Assembly (NCBI RefSeq): GCF_029867415.1
Contig: NC_081180.1
Coordinates: forward strand, 150,093,068-150,157,067
Length of the DNA: 64,000 bases
From: Vicia villosa
Taxonomy: Eukaryota; Streptophyta; Magnoliopsida; Fabales; Fabaceae
Reading direction: 5' to 3'
The notes beneath the pieces are model-generated. The model searched no databases. It was not told where the DNA came from and saw only the letters and a list, made by a program, of their open reading frames with translations. Positions 34,061 to 47,482 of the stretch are shown here, piece by piece. Both the position numbers and the translations under genes were made by a program. Positions within the stretch are counted from its first letter, which is position 1. Each line of letters opens with the position of its first letter.

Positions 34061-36620
34061 CAATGTTTTGGTAGATGCCAAGTAAGTTGGGCTTTGATCT
34101 CAAGGTAATGATGTAAATGAGTATGAATTTTGTTTAGATGCATGATTTATGAATGATCAATGCAATGCAATTGATTATGACAACTGAGATAGACTCTTTT
34201 GTGAGGGTAGATTGGGATTCTGATTCCTCAACACAAGAATATTGCCTAATCTGCTTTTGTCACACTGACGATCCTTTTGAGAATGACTGATGAATTGCTT
34301 GGGGATTGCTGAAGAAGAATGCCCCTGATTGGCTGATTGTTATCTGATCCTGGCTTCAGTTTCTTGAAATGAATGTTGGTAATTCTTGCCCCTAGTATAA
34401 CTTTTGAATAACAAGATCTTGAAGTAACTTGCCCCTGATAGGATCACTGATCAAGTCTCTTGAGTTTGAAACTTCCTTGAAAGATGAGTACTTGCTTGCA
34501 AATAAAATGTTCATTCAAAAATGGTAACCTTAATGCAATGCTCAAAGCATATTTTGAAATCAAAATTCAAAATCATTATTGGAATGATGTTATTGATGTA
34601 TAGAAAATAATCAAAGGTCCAAACACAGTTGTCTAGACATTCAAAGTGATGGATAAAGCAAAAGGTATGGTAAAACAAACAATTTGCAGAAATCTTTAGG
34701 AGTCAGGTTAACGCAACCTTGTTGTAGTATGCTTTCAAAATAAACCTCGCTTCAATTAGGTCTTTTGAAGGTTGTAACGTGGCTTGGTTCACGGTTTCAG
34801 AAACAAAGGATAAAAGGCTCAAAATGTATTTGTACCCACCCCATTCTCCGTGATGATCTTCAATCCTACGCTCAGTTAAATCAGACTATGCATTCAGGTT
34901 CCAAAAAAGCTTTTGGAATTGCACCTGTGATAATGATAATGGTTTAAAGGCCAAGGGAATCTTTGAGACGGTCGTCACTTCTTCCTTTTAATAGTCACAA
35001 CGTTTTATTGTTGTTCAAGGAAATTATAGACTTCTCCCTTTTTTATATCCCTAAATTTTGCCTGAACTGTCTTTATTTGAAATTACAGTCAGCGGGATGC
35101 CCCAGTTTTGCCTAAGTCTCCTTCGTAGGTTTTGACTTAGCGGGCTTTTTCTTTGAATTTTTTTATATGAAAGATAGTGACTGCCTTGAGAATGATTAAT
35201 GATAACCATCTTGGTCACTTTTGACTGAAACCCTTATTGAAAGGTGTACTGAATGATTCTCTTGAAATTGAATGCACAAACAAATTAACTGAGAACTACC
35301 CTGCCCCAGGTCAAAATTGCGGGTTTTCGTATAGAAAGAAACACCAACTTCTAGGCTCAAAGGGGTTGATGAGGGATTAACTTCCTTATTTCTCCAGTGT
35401 TTGGGGATTGAAACAATGCCTTTACATCATCAGCAAAGTTCTATTTGAAAGCATACAATTCAACAACTTGGGTATTTTGTTTTCATCATTCTCCCTCCAA
35501 TCTTTGCATAAAACACAAGTTTGACAGAAGAGAGTGAACAAGAGATATATATTTTTGTTTTTTGAAAGATAAAACATAAAGAAGCACACAATGGATTGAA
35601 TCAAAATACGCAATGCTCATTTCATTAAAATTAAATACTCAAGAATAAACAAAGTTTAAATGCAGTACATGAAACAAAACAAGGAAATTGCAAACAGAAG
35701 GAAAAAAAGCCTAGTGACTAATCAGTGACAAGGAGGAGCTATCCTGTCTGAAACACTAGTAACTTGTCATTCTTGGTCCAGTTGATTTGATCTTTTTCTT
35801 GTTTAAGCATTTCCATAGTTTACTGAAACATAATTCCAGTCCAAAGTGTCGAGGAACCAGTTTGACAATGGACAATCAAGTGTGAAGACAAAGACAGATG
35901 ATATGAATTGACAACTTGAATGTATGAATATGGATGCATGGAATTTTTGTTTATATTTTTTTTTGTGCAAAAATGAATGCCATGAATGGTTTACATGTAA
36001 TGAATTTCAAATCACATGGAACAGAAAGATTCTAATATCTCGGCACAAAGTGGCACACAATAGGATAATTCTAAGGTTCTTTCCAACAAGGTTCTAGACA
36101 CGGTTCTCAGAGTTACAAACTCCTTTTGAAAACTCAGTCATCTAGTAAATAACTTACCACCCAACTGTGTTTTCAAATGAAGCCTATTCTGAGTGTGGTT
36201 TTCGCACTTACCCACGGTAATAGTTACGTTACGCAAGTTGGGCGCGAAACCACCATTTCCTAAAAAGTCATGGTTTAAGGGTTTTTCTAAAGGTCCCTAG
36301 AGTTAACGACCCAAATTGAAAACATCATCGCTCAAGTAAATAACTTACTTAACCAAAGACGTCTTCTCAAAGGACCTGCTCTAGGCGGGGTATTAGTATC
36401 TCCCACTTGACACTACGTCAAGCAAGTTTAATACTAAACCACCATCTTATCTTATGTGTTTCTTGAGCTCGGGTGTAGAGCTTTGTCCATAAAGTGCCAA
36501 TAATCAAAATATTCCAACCATACAATAAGAAATCAAACAATAAAGGAAATAAACAAGCAAATAAATAAAGCTAACAATAATACAAGAAAAAACTAAACTA
36601 GGGTTGACTCTCTTAGATAA
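34061..36620 (-). other. Non-coding internal region of Ogre-like element
   Basis: About 2.6 kb with no frame longer than about 65 residues and no gag, protease or RT motif in any frame. It includes repeated TTGCCCCTGAT phrases (near 34320-34440). It probably corresponds to the 5' leader and relics of an Ogre internal region. Packaging signals would be expected towards its right end, near the PBS. Confidence 0.6.
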
Positions 36621-36638
36621 TCCCCAGCAGAGTCGCCA
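36621..36638 (-). other. Primer-binding site of Ogre-like element (tRNA-Arg type)
   Basis: The minus strand reads TGGCGACTCTGCTGGGGA five bases inside the 5' LTR, the PBS type reported for Ogre elements (tRNA-Arg). Confidence 0.85.
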
Positions 36639-36643
36639 CTTTC

Positions 36644-39600
36644 TGTAGCGGTAAAAATGTGACTCGACGCGTTTTTCGCGCGCTCGAAGTACAACAGAGT
36701 CGCCACCGAACTTTATTTATTCCAAAAAGGAAAGGGAAAATATCGATAAAACCCACAAAATAAAAAGAGAATGAATAAGATGGTCATCGCAACCAAATTT
36801 AGGTTCGGGAGTCGGTTAAGCAAGGGGAAGGTATTAGCACCCCTCACCTCCATCGTACTCGATGGGACCCATTTAGTTATTCTTGTGATCGATTGTTAGC
36901 TTAAAATTTATTTGCGTTTATTTATTAGGTTGGAAAGAGGGAAGAAACAAAATAAGATTTTTTTATTATTGTGCTCGCCAAGACGTTTGTATCTTGTGCC
37001 TACGTATTCCCTAGTGCAATGGGAAAGTCAGAGCAATCGTAGTTCGGGGTAAGACTACGAATTTGTTGGTTGATTTTAGCGAGTGGTACTCGATCGCATT
37101 CAAACAATACTATGCGCACATGGATAAGAAACTGTTTGCATCACTACAAGAATGGATAACTAAATCAAGATTGAGACAAGATTTTGGCCATCATCGCATT
37201 CGAGTGGAAAATGTTCGATCTTCACATGTGGAAGTATAATTGCATTTGAATTTTGACCATGTGTCTCGTTTTATAAAAAAAGTTTTAAAATTGAAAGGTG
37301 TGAATAAATTGAAGTTTGTTTGTTAAGAGAAATCAAACATCTAAACAAAGGCTTAACGGCCATCGCCTAAATGCTTGAAAGAGAAAATTGTACAAGTACG
37401 TACAAACCCCTCGTAGGTGATGAAAATGATTCGCGCTAGGGCGAGAGAAAGATATGATTTAGTGGATTGAAATATTTTATAAAAGGCGAGATGAATTGAG
37501 TTTGAAAGATCTTTAATTGGAATTCAAGCGTTCAAACAAAAGCTTAACGGCCATCGCCTAAACGCTTGAAAGAGAATTTAGCTAAATCGAGTTTTATGAA
37601 GTCTTTAATGGAGTCTACGCGCTTAAACAATGGCTTAACAGCCATCGCCTAATTGCTTAAAGAACAACTTGTACAAGTACGTACAAACCCTTCTTCATTA
37701 TCCATTATAGACTAAATTTGATTTGATTAAAAGAAAATCGTTTTTGTAAAAGAGAGTGAGTTAAATCAATTTTTAAGAAGTCTTTAATGGAGTTTAAGCA
37801 TCCAAACAAAGGCTTAACGGCCATCGCCTAAATGCTTAAAGAACAACTTGTACAAGTACGTACAAACCCTTCTTTCCATTATAGATAAAATGATTTGATT
37901 AGAAGAAAATGTTTTTTTTTTGTAAAAAAAAGGTGAATTAAATCGAGTTTGAAAGAAGCGTTTAATGGAATCCAAGTATTCGAATAAAAGCTTAACGGCC
38001 ATCACCCAGATACTTTTAGGACAACTCGTACAAGTACGTACGAACCCTCCTTGATTCATCCATTAAGACTTGAAACACGATTCGATTTAAAGATTATTTT
38101 TCTATCATTTTAAGATATTTGAAAATAAATTCTATATGTACAAAAGAATACATATTTTATTTTTGTCTTTTAATAAATATAGTAAAATAAATCAAATAAT
38201 AAACATTTTTTGTGATTTTAGTATTATATAAATAAAACTTAAAAAATGAATAAAGAAAACCATTTATAAAAAAAACTAAAAAAAGAAACCATTGGGCCAG
38301 GAGGTGTTAAAAGGATAAGAGGGTGTAAAACCCAACAATGAAATAAAAAACAAAATAAAGGGGACTGGGCCGGATCTGGAGCGGGTTATGGGATCCAATA
38401 TCCCTCTTCATCATGGATCGGGTTAGAAAACCCTAGAGGCAAAAACGCAGCTCCTTGTTTCACTCTGCTTTTTAAGAAAGAAAAAAAAAAGGGAACGACC
38501 TTCAGCTCTCTCTCTCTCTCAACCGAAGCCATGGAAGGAACTCAGGCTCTCTCACGGTCTCTTCTCTCTCTCAATCTCTCGGTTACCAAGGATCAAACAA
38601 AGCATAACAATATAAAAAAAACGGAACTCCCTCACTCGGTTTCTCTCAGTTCAACAAACACAGCAAAAAAAAAGAGCAATCAAAGAGCAACATCCTAATC
38701 GCTAAACACAAATCCAAACCACATTTCTCTATGATTCAGTATATTACATGTTACAACATCGAAATCGGGAAGGCAAAATATACGAGACAGATCAACAGTT
38801 GAAGATAAACCGAGATTTACAGTGGCTTACCGAGTTTGAAAGTTCCAAAAGACGAATCAAGGTAAGGTGAGTCTGAATCTCTCAGCACCGTATGTTCTTC
38901 GAGTTCCTCCTTCTTGCTGGGTTCTTGTTCTTCTTCGATTTATGTTTGTTCTTCTTCTCTGCTTCGATTTATGTTTGTTCTTCTTCTCTGCTTGTTGTTC
39001 TCTGAGTTGCGTCGCGGTTGAAAGGCGTCGTGTCTGTGAGTCGTTCGAAGTGTTGTGCGTGTTTGGTGTGTGAGGTTGGTTTTGATAATGAGAGGTTGTA
39101 GTTGTGATGAATTATTGTGAAGGCTTATGGGTGAAGGTTGATATGGATGAAGAAGGTGAGGTTTGTTTTTGAGTGTGTTTTGGTTTTGACAGTATGAACA
39201 GAGATGAGGTGAAAGGTTAGAGGTGGTGTTTCTCTATTGTTTTTTGAAGATAATTTCGTGGCTTTTGGAGGAAGAGTTCTCTGTTAGATTGGTGAAATGT
39301 GGCCGATTTTTTTTTTCCTTGCAGGTGTGTTTTTGCTCTGTTTTATAGATGGATGAAGGTGATTTTAGGGGGGAAATTAGGATGAAATTCGAACATTTAT
39401 GGAAGCTGAATTTGGTGTTTTATGATGCAGGATTTGGCTTTGAATAGAAATGGTGAAAATTTTGGATGTATGGGGCAGCAATGGTGCAGGTAGTAGCAGG
39501 ATTTTTGGACTGTTGTATTTGTTTTGGGATGGCAGGAAAGATGATGTTGAGATGTGAGAAAACGTTGAAGACACCTCTTCTGTAAAAAAACTTTTGTACT

Positions 39601-40046
39601 ATTTTTTTGTTTGACTTAGTGAAATGGCAAAAAGAATGAAATGGGCTTCCTAAAAGAATTAAATTGGGCCTAAAAAATAAATCAAACACTTTTTCTTATT
39701 TGTATAACAATAACTAAAATAAATCCTAAAAAAAATAAAAACACTACTACTCTTAATAAATGAACAAAACAAAAATAAAAATTAAATTAAACTAGAAATT
39801 AAAACACAATTTTTTTAAATTTAAAATATAATAATAACAATAACAAACAATTATTTGTCGTCTAAGAATAAAATGAAACTTGGATGAATAAACAACTATG
39901 TGGATATAAAGCTATTTTTGTTGACTTTAATAAAAAGTCTAATTTTTTCTAAAACATGCAATGATGCGATGATATAATGCAAATGAAATACGAATGCGAT
40001 AATATCAAACGAATGAAATATGCGGGTCAAAAATTGGGGTGCGACA
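36644..40046 (-). repeat. 5' LTR of non-autonomous Ogre-like element
   Basis: The 3403-bp partner of 29331-32733. Differences were seen at about 37104, 37637, 38009, 38475, 38826 and 39368 plus two homopolymer length changes. The duplication CCTGC follows at 40047-40051. Confidence 0.93.
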
Positions 40047-40051
40047 CCTGC

Positions 40052-40204
40052 ATGCTGTCCTGGGGTGACAGAAGCTGGAAAACTGGCGTGAGGCAGCCCC
40101 TCGCTAATGTCACATGGCTTTTTTAGCTTACTGTCCACAAAAGTGGTTCTATAAATGGAGCTCTTGTGTAGAAGCTTTAATAGTTAGGTTTGTGAAACCT
40201 TGCC

Positions 40205-40265
<61 letters not shown>

Positions 40266-40432
40266 GTCTTCATTCATAGCAGCTAGCACTGAGATTGAAG
40301 GCAATCTGTTCGTGTGGACTGAGTAGAGGCATTTATCATCGTTCATCGCTTGTGATCATTCATCTAGATCTGCATCAAAGTTGTTAATCACCACAAGAGA
40401 TAATTTGTCCAATTAATAAACAAGAAATTAGG
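40052..40432 (+). repeat. Probable copia-type LTR remnant (U3 end, TATA box, R-U5)
   Basis: A TATAAATGGAG box near 40151 is followed by a pyrimidine-rich leader, then TTCGTGTGGACTGAGTAGAGG and GATCTGCATCAAAG, phrases that recall the end of Tork/Angela-type legume copia LTRs. No PBS follows. The assignment rests on remembered similarity and needs alignment. Confidence 0.35.
40209..40262. repeat. (TC)n microsatellite
   Basis: About 27 perfect TC units in the putative LTR leader. Confidence 0.95.
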
Positions 40433-42568
40433 ATGTCACTCTTTTAAAAACATATTAAACTTGTTCAATCATTTAAATAGATACATAACACATTATCCAG
40501 ATGAACCAAAACAAAACTTCATAATTGTCAACTCTCTTTTTATTACGCAACGGAAAAGATTCACACAATGTTATCAAAATAATATGCATCCATCATCAAT
40601 AACATATATTCAAATAATACGGAGTTCATAAGACTCCAAACAATCATCAAATACAATAAGAGTAACTAAATGTTTATCCCTCTCGGTGTTTCGTATCAAA
40701 GCACGACCCGAGTCAACATAAGCCACAGAAAGATCAACATCTTCCAAGCTACTCCAAAGCGCACTAATCCTCTACACCTGGACGTTATCCACGTGGAGGC
40801 AACATTCAAATAAAAGGGGTGAGATATCATAGCAATATAAAGAAGCATATGATAACATGTATATGAGAATAAGGTCATACATAATTCACCACTTCACAAC
40901 ACATCAACATCGTTTATTAACAATTAGTATACAAGTATTCAACAACAAACAACTCATTATCACTCGTTAGTTATACAAATATTCATCACTAGAAAACTTA
41001 TCATCATTCATCATCATGCAAAATTCCATGAGATCAACAACTATACAAATACATGTGGTACCAATATGGCATACATCCTCATCGTAAAATTGCCAATAAA
41101 TAGAGACATCAACAAGGCATACACCTTTATCACAAATTGCACTCAATCCACACAATTAGATTGAGGCCATCTTAGTTTGCCAAACCAGACCATCGTAGTT
41201 TTCCAATCTAAGCCATCACGAACGTAATGTATGCGACACAACATGCAACATAACGACAACAATTATGCAACCACAAGGCATAAGCCTTCAACAAACGCAA
41301 ATATAGGTCATCGCTTCATCATCATAACAACATCAATTCATCATATTCATCATACTCCATCTCAAGTTTCTTACATACATATATCATTACAATAACATCA
41401 GACATCATATTACACAAGTCAAGTAACGACATAACACGGTTAATTCAACTTCATAATAAAATTCATAGTTATTGTTAATTCATAACAATGCATCATTATC
41501 ATATCATAAGGAAAATACACATCAGCATATCAATAACATCGTATCGTCATAAAAAACACAATTCAAGTTGCACTATGACATGGTTACGTCAAATCGTAAC
41601 AAAGGGCATACTTCCTATGTTAGCACCACATAGTTCATCACTTAATCTTAATACAAGGACTAGGAAATTACATCCTATGAATCATTTTATTCCATCATAG
41701 TATAGTTCACAATGTTAGCTTTTCAACACTCCGAACGACGCATCAATCGGAGTCTGGAAGCTCAAGTTATGGCCTTTACAAAATTCTAATTTTGACTCGA
41801 TTTTCCTGGAAAATGGGATGGCTCGCTTGAAAAATAAATGAAGTAGCTAACATTCTCAAACCCCTCGCCCAAAAAGTGTGATTTTCGCCTTTGGAGGCCT
41901 TTTGTACCTCCGAATTTGATTCCATAAAACATCCCAGTTTCACAATTCGAAATCCTACGATTATATAACATTTATAACAACCTATAACACCTATTTAGAG
42001 CTCTTAACATCATACGTTCATCAAGATTATCATCATACCAATACCAAATCAACAACAATATTCATATGTGAAATCCATACGAAGCATAAAGAAGATGAAA
42101 TCAAAGAAAAACCTAAAACATAAACACAGAAATCCAAACCCATTCCTATCTACTAATCATCATACCCGATTTTATATGGTTAGAACCCCACCCTTACCTT
42201 GGATTGGTGATTCCCTACTCTTCAATGGTTTCCTTGCCCTAGCCTCTTTGTGCCTCCTCTCCTCTTTCACGATAAACTTCTCTTTTCACGTACTCTCCAA
42301 ATTTTCCCCATTCTATTTTTCTCTTTTATTTTCATTTAACCCTTACTAACTTTTTTCTCACCAATGGGATTAACAAACACACCCCCACTAATCCTCATGC
42401 TAACACAACATAGGCCCAATTCATTAATTAATCAGTATTCTATTATTATTATTACTCAACTATATAATAAAATAACATAATTATCACAAATTCACAAATA
42501 AAAAACCATCTCACCAAATAATTCAAAATCAATTAATTAAATGATTAAATAAAATAAACGGGAGTTAC
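40433..42568 (-). repeat. Chromovirus-like LTR, about 2.1 kb
   Basis: On the minus strand it starts TGTAACTCCCGTTTATTTT at 42568, a typical chromovirus LTR start, and ends near TGTCACTC at 40433. The candidate flanks (TAGGA and CAATA) do not match, so one border may be wrong or the LTR rearranged. No coding sequence is supported within it. Confidence 0.45.
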
Positions 42569-42584
42569 ACAATACCCGCCTTGT

Positions 42585-43420
42585 CGGAGTACTGGAAGGT
42601 GTACTTGTTCATGTTAATGATTTGATTTTTCCTGTAGATTTTATGTTCTAGGTATGGAAGAAAAAAATAATTCAAAGTCAAGCAACACACCCATCATTTA
42701 GGCAGGTCGTTCTTGAAGAAGAAAAAAAAATTAATGTCGATGATGAAACAATGTCCATGGAGTTTGGTGATATTACTGAAAAATTTAACATTTTTTATGC
42801 TATGAAATACCCCATGGAAGAGCATTATGTTTTTCAAATTGACTTGCTTTCTGAATTAGTTGATGAAAAATATTTTGAGTTGCATCCACGAAACCCATAG
42901 AGACACATCGTTATACTATTTCTACAATTGAAGATATCCACATTCCAGCTACCTGAAACAAACCACTCATCGAACAACCACCTTCTTTAGAGATTAAACT
43001 ACTTCATGAATATTTAAAATATTCATCAAAGAAGTAATTTGAGCAACATAAGTTATTGCAAGAACATAAAAAGGGAATTGGATGGACCTTGACTGACATT
43101 CCTAATATTAGCCCGTCCATATCTATGAATAATGTCTTATTGGAAGATGGAGCAAAATTAGTGAGGCAGCCCTTTAACCTTTTGATCCTTGATGTTAGGA
43201 AAAATGAGATCACTTTCACGTGCCCATTCGATGCTTTCAGTTATAGAAGATCGTTCTTTAATCTTGGAATATAAAGCGAAGATACTAATAAAAATTAAAA
43301 GTCAATGGACACTGCCTTAAGCTATTCCATGTGAGCCCCACATTGGAAGAGGAATTTGTAGAAGAGCTCTCATTGGGAAATGCTAGTTACTCAGTCATCT
43401 ATATCCACCTTGACTCCTCG
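42585..43420 (+). pseudogene. Second Athila derivative: protease scrap plus chimeric mini-pol
   Basis: The first part (about 42600-42900) translates to Athila protease-like VLVHVNDLIFPVDF and MEFGDITEKFNIFYAMKYPMEEH with stops. From 43056 the frame gives EHKKGIGWTLTDIPNISPSISM, then VRQPFNLLILDVRKNEI joined directly to TFTCPFDAFSYRR, the same RT internal deletion as at 15218-15725. A tail resembling the pol C-terminus follows (VNGHCLKLFH, LEEEFVEELSLGNASY). An in-frame stop at 43272-43274 and frame changes make it a pseudogene. Confidence 0.72.
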
Positions 43421-43464
43421 GGTGTGTTCTCCCCCCCCCCCCCTCTCTCTCATAATTTATTATT

Positions 43465-43510
43465 GTTTCATTGAGGACAATGTGTGTTTTAAGTATGGGA
43501 GAGGGAGTCA
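43465..43510 (+). other. Conserved block CATTGAGGACAATGT...TAAGTATGGGAG after mini-pol
   Basis: TTCATTGAGGACAATGTGTG then TTTTAAGTATGGGAGAGGG matches the block found downstream of the mini-pol in the first derivative (minus strand, about 15126-15165: CATTGAGGACAATGTATG, TTAAGTGTGGGGGAGAG). Conservation outside the coding region suggests a cis-acting role, for example packaging or an auxiliary polypurine tract. The function is inferred. Confidence 0.6.
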
Positions 43511-44142
43511 CTTACTTGTTTTCTTATTTACCTTAATTTTTTTCTTATTTATCTTATTTACTTAAAAAATATTTCTTTTAAATGCATGTTTTTTCTTTGG
43601 TTTTTGGGGTTGCAAGTGTGAGTAATTTTTGTTCACTTGAATAAAGACTTGTGGTGTGATGTGAGTGATTTTCTTTGAATTCTCAGAATGATAAATAGGA
43701 CTAAATTCTAAATTGTGCATCATTTGTGGTTGTTCAATGTTCTTTGTGAGATTTTGAGTCTTATACTGGATAACATACAAAAATTCATTTCTTTCTTTAT
43801 TGTGTGATCTCACTCATGTTTGTTAGTTACTCTAAAACTCGATTAGATTCTTGTAGAAACTGTTTATTTACTTGTGAATATTGATATGATAAAGGCAATT
43901 TGTTTTTGTTTTTTTTAGCCACTTAGTCAAAAAGCCAACCATGAAATTATCACTTCTTGTTTGAAGCCTCTTTGAGCCTATTTATCCCATATGTTGTTTA
44001 TAATTTATTACAAAACTAAAAGTGAAAAACAATTGTATTACCCTATTTAAAGGGATGAAGGAGTCTTATTTAGAGGTGTGTAGAGTTGCATTAATATAAT
44101 TGTGATATTTCAAAAGTTGGTAGAACATAAAAAAAGAAAAAA
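43511..44142 (+). other. Non-coding 3' region of second Athila derivative
   Basis: About 630 bp, AT-rich, no ORF of note, between the conserved block and the AT microsatellite. Confidence 0.5.
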
Positions 44143-44256
<114 letters not shown>

Positions 44257-46479
44257 AAAAGAATAGAAGGAAGACAATTCACATTATTTTCATATTTCTT
44301 CTAAAAAAAATTGAGACAAGAAAAGAGAATAGAAAATGGCTGGAAAGATGGAAAAATTATTGAAATACTGATTAGTTCAACTCCCACAACCATTTTCGAT
44401 TCTATTTAATTTGTCCCTTTAAATTTTAGCCTATTACCCCATAGGATTTATCTCATCCTTACCTTGGCTACATAACAACCTGAATAAAGTTGTTTTGATC
44501 TTTGCATGCATGTATTTCAAGTGTGGATGTTAGAGTCTTTTCAAGCTTATGATAGTGTTAACTTTCATGATGAGCTTTGAGTGTAAATAAATAACCTAAA
44601 CACTTGAGAGTCGAGAGAATTTTATCCTGCCAGGATCTTACTACTTATGATGTACTCTTTGGTCACTAACACCATAATCCTTGCATGTTTTTGTTTTTTA
44701 TTCTATTTTGAATTTTGAATTTTAAGTTTTGCTCGGAGTGCAAAAAATTTAAGTGTGAGAGAATTTGGTCAGTTCATTTTGATGCAAACTCTTTCACTAT
44801 TGTACTACGACAATTCTATAGTCTTTCTTATTATTTTTTATTGCTTTTAGTATTTTTTTTAAGTCTAGTTTAATTCCGCCTTTATTTTATTTACGTTACT
44901 TATTTGTCGAATAAGTAGTAATTTGACATTATCTCACTGTGTAGATCATAACTTGAGCATCGAGATGCCGTTTGACGCGTTCTAATATGTGTTGGAAAGC
45001 TGAGAAGAAAAGCTACAAGTTTGATGTTAAAGTCAGAATCCAATTTGGAGTGAAGAGGAGTCAAATAATGTGTTACCATTCTTGACTTAAGAAAATAATT
45101 AGCTTTTGAACCGGTTGTGTTTTTAGGATTAGTTGCTCTATTTTCCCGATTTTCTTGTATTATTTAAGTTAAAACGCAGTGCTATTGTTAGGTGTTGAGA
45201 GTTTACATGAAATTAAAAAAATACAACTACATTTCCTATAGAGAGCTAATTTCCAAAGGTTAATATAGTGATTTTAGATTCCACCCTAATTCGATGTTAG
45301 TATAATTTTCAATTTAATTTCAATGCCTTTCAATATTATTTTGTGTTTTTTGCATGTTTAATTCAAGTTTCATAGAATATGTTGATTTGATCGATTTACA
45401 TTTCGTAACCATAATCGCATTTATCATAGCTTTTTCGTTAGTTCGTGTAATCTTTAACCGTTTGCTTAATTTGGAAAATAGAAGCTTAAATCACATTGGA
45501 TATATTGCGTCTGTTCAATCAATATTGTAATCGAATATGGATCATATCCGCTTAGGAAATTGGAGTTATAATAACCAATGATAAGTCATAATCTGAATCA
45601 GTAGATTAAGTCGTTAATCTTATTTGTAATCAAATTATGTTACTCATGCAGCGGTGAAGTTTGTGAGACTAAATCCATTGATTGACTTAGCTCATATATT
45701 TTAAACAGAGTCGCCACCACACTTTATTGTTTCCAAAGGAAATGAGAGAAAGAGCGTATAAAACCCACAGAAGTTTTTAAAATTAAAACTAATAAAATAA
45801 ACAGAGATTTGGGTAAGGGGGTCTGTTATGCAAGGGGAAGGTTTTAAGCACCCCTCACATCTATGGTACTCCATAGGAACCTCTTTGAAAATATTGTTAT
45901 TATTTTTGTTGCTCTTATGAAAATGCCATTGTGTTTTTGTTAAAATAGAGTGGGGGATGAGAAAATAAGGTTTTAAAAGTGAACTCGATAAGACATCACA
46001 TCTTAGGCCTACATACCCCTTTAACAATTAGGAAATCAGAGCTTTTGTAGTTCCTCTTAAAAAGGAAAATAAAAGAGCCAAAGTGGCCAAAATCTTTTTG
46101 AGTGTTGAGCTTTAACAATACTCAACGGGCTTTTAAAATGTTAAGCTTTAACAATACTTAACAAGGGTTTAAAATGATCCAAGCTTTACCAATACAAGGC
46201 CCAATGGTCTAAGAGCAGTTTCACCGAGAATAATGCTCCTCTTAGTACCAAGGTTTGAAAAGGGTTGGTTGAGCTTTAAAAATACAAAACCAAGGGGTTG
46301 ATTTAAAAGGGTTGAGCTTTAAAAATACAAAATCATTTTCAAAAACAAGTGGGGTGCAAAGCTTTAACAATACTAAGCACAAATATAAAGAGATTGGGTA
46401 CCTTGACAATTTTAGTAAATATCATTCACATTCCTTTGGATATTTCAACAATAACTTAAGTAATCAATCATGGATACCT

Positions 46480-46482
<3 letters not shown>

Positions 46483-46567
<85 letters not shown>
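46483..46567. repeat. (GT)n microsatellite, about 85 bp
   Basis: TG dinucleotides with one TTTG interruption, inside the solo Ogre LTR. Confidence 0.96.
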
Positions 46568-46568
<1 letters not shown>

Positions 46569-47284
46569 TAACATGTGTCACAAAAGATAAGAAAGTGAGT
46601 ATAACAAAGAGATCAATGTAAACTCAAATGTTAATGGATAAAAGGATGTTTATACCTTGGAATCATTTCATGTATGAATGAATATGATGGATGGATAAAT
46701 ATCTCATGCATATGGTTAGTAAACAAAGTATATACAATGATAATACCATGGATAAAGTACAAGTGTACAAGGATGAAAATCAACAAGTACATGTATATAA
46801 ACAAAGACAATGATCAAAGCAACGAGTCATATTCACAAGGTAAGGCTAAAGATCATGGATTTCAAATTAGGGTTTTGAAAATTAGGGTTTTAGAATCACA
46901 TTCAAACCTAATTGATTTTAATGATTAAAATACCAAATTCTAAAGGATAATTGGTCTAAGGGTACATGGTATAGTCAAGGAAACATTAACCTAACCCTAA
47001 AATGATTCACAAAAATATACAAGATCTTGGTGAAAATATCAAAAAGAAATGATTTTTTTTTTGGATTTTAAACATGTAAAAATACTTGTTTTTTTATTTA
47101 ATTTTTTAAATGATAAAGTAATAAATATTTTTGGATTATTTAATCATATTATAAAAATAGACAAGTTAAATAAACAACACAAAAAAATCAGATCAAAATA
47201 ATTAATTTTACTATTTTTTATGATTTTTCAAAGTTTAATGAAAAGGTGAAGAAATAAGTGGTAAGAAAATAAGTTTTGTTGCCG

Positions 47285-47330
47285 ATAGAGTTTGAACTCA
47301 AATCCTTAGCCAACTGGGCTAGGCACATGT
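47285..47330 (-). other. tRNA-like module 1 in solo Ogre LTR
   Basis: The minus strand reads TAGCCCAGTTGGC (A-box-like), then after about 15 bp GAGTTCAAACTC (B-box-like). The spacing is shorter than in a real tRNA. Compare 21955-22009 in the other Ogre LTR. Confidence 0.35.
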
Positions 47331-47421
47331 ATTGATCATTGGGCTCATCCAACAAATAATATGTGAAACTTAATTCTGAATGGCTAAAAATGAAAATAAA
47401 TTGTAAAAGTGCAAAAGGGGT

Positions 47422-47482
47422 GGATCGAACCCACGCCCTTGTGCACACGCCTTAAACACTCACTCAAACCAACTCAGCTACA
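47422..47482 (-). other. tRNA-like module 2 in solo Ogre LTR
   Basis: The minus strand reads TAGCTGAGTTGGTTTGAG (A-box-like) and, about 37 bp on, GTGGGTTCGATCCACCCC, whose GGTTCGATCC core is a near-consensus pol III B box with pairing T-arm-like flanks (GTGGG...CCCAC-like). No full cloverleaf was built. Confidence 0.4.

Larger units (their letters stand above)
29331..40046 (-). mobile_element. Complete non-autonomous Ogre-like (Tat) LTR retrotransposon
   Basis: A 10,716-bp insertion flanked by CCTGC (29326-29330 and 40047-40051). The LTRs are 29331-32733 and 36644-40046, each 3403 bp. By eye they differ by 6 substitutions and two homopolymer indels (about 0.18%), suggesting insertion within roughly 0.1 My under a 1.3e-8 rate. 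The minus-strand order is 5' LTR (right), tRNA-Arg-type PBS, about 3.9 kb internal, polypurine tract, 3' LTR (left). The internal region has no gag or pol similarity and no long frame. The PBS, the AATAGGGGCATC tract and the LTR start TGTCGCACCCCAATTTTTGACC tie it to Tat/Ogre elements, which presumably mobilise it. Confidence 0.92.

Noticed and set aside
46312..46590. Frame with Val-Cys repeats
   Set aside because: Translation of a GT microsatellite in a solo LTR.
47422..47482. Functional tRNA gene
   Set aside because: A- and B-box-like motifs are present, but I could not assemble a full acceptor stem and anticodon arm.
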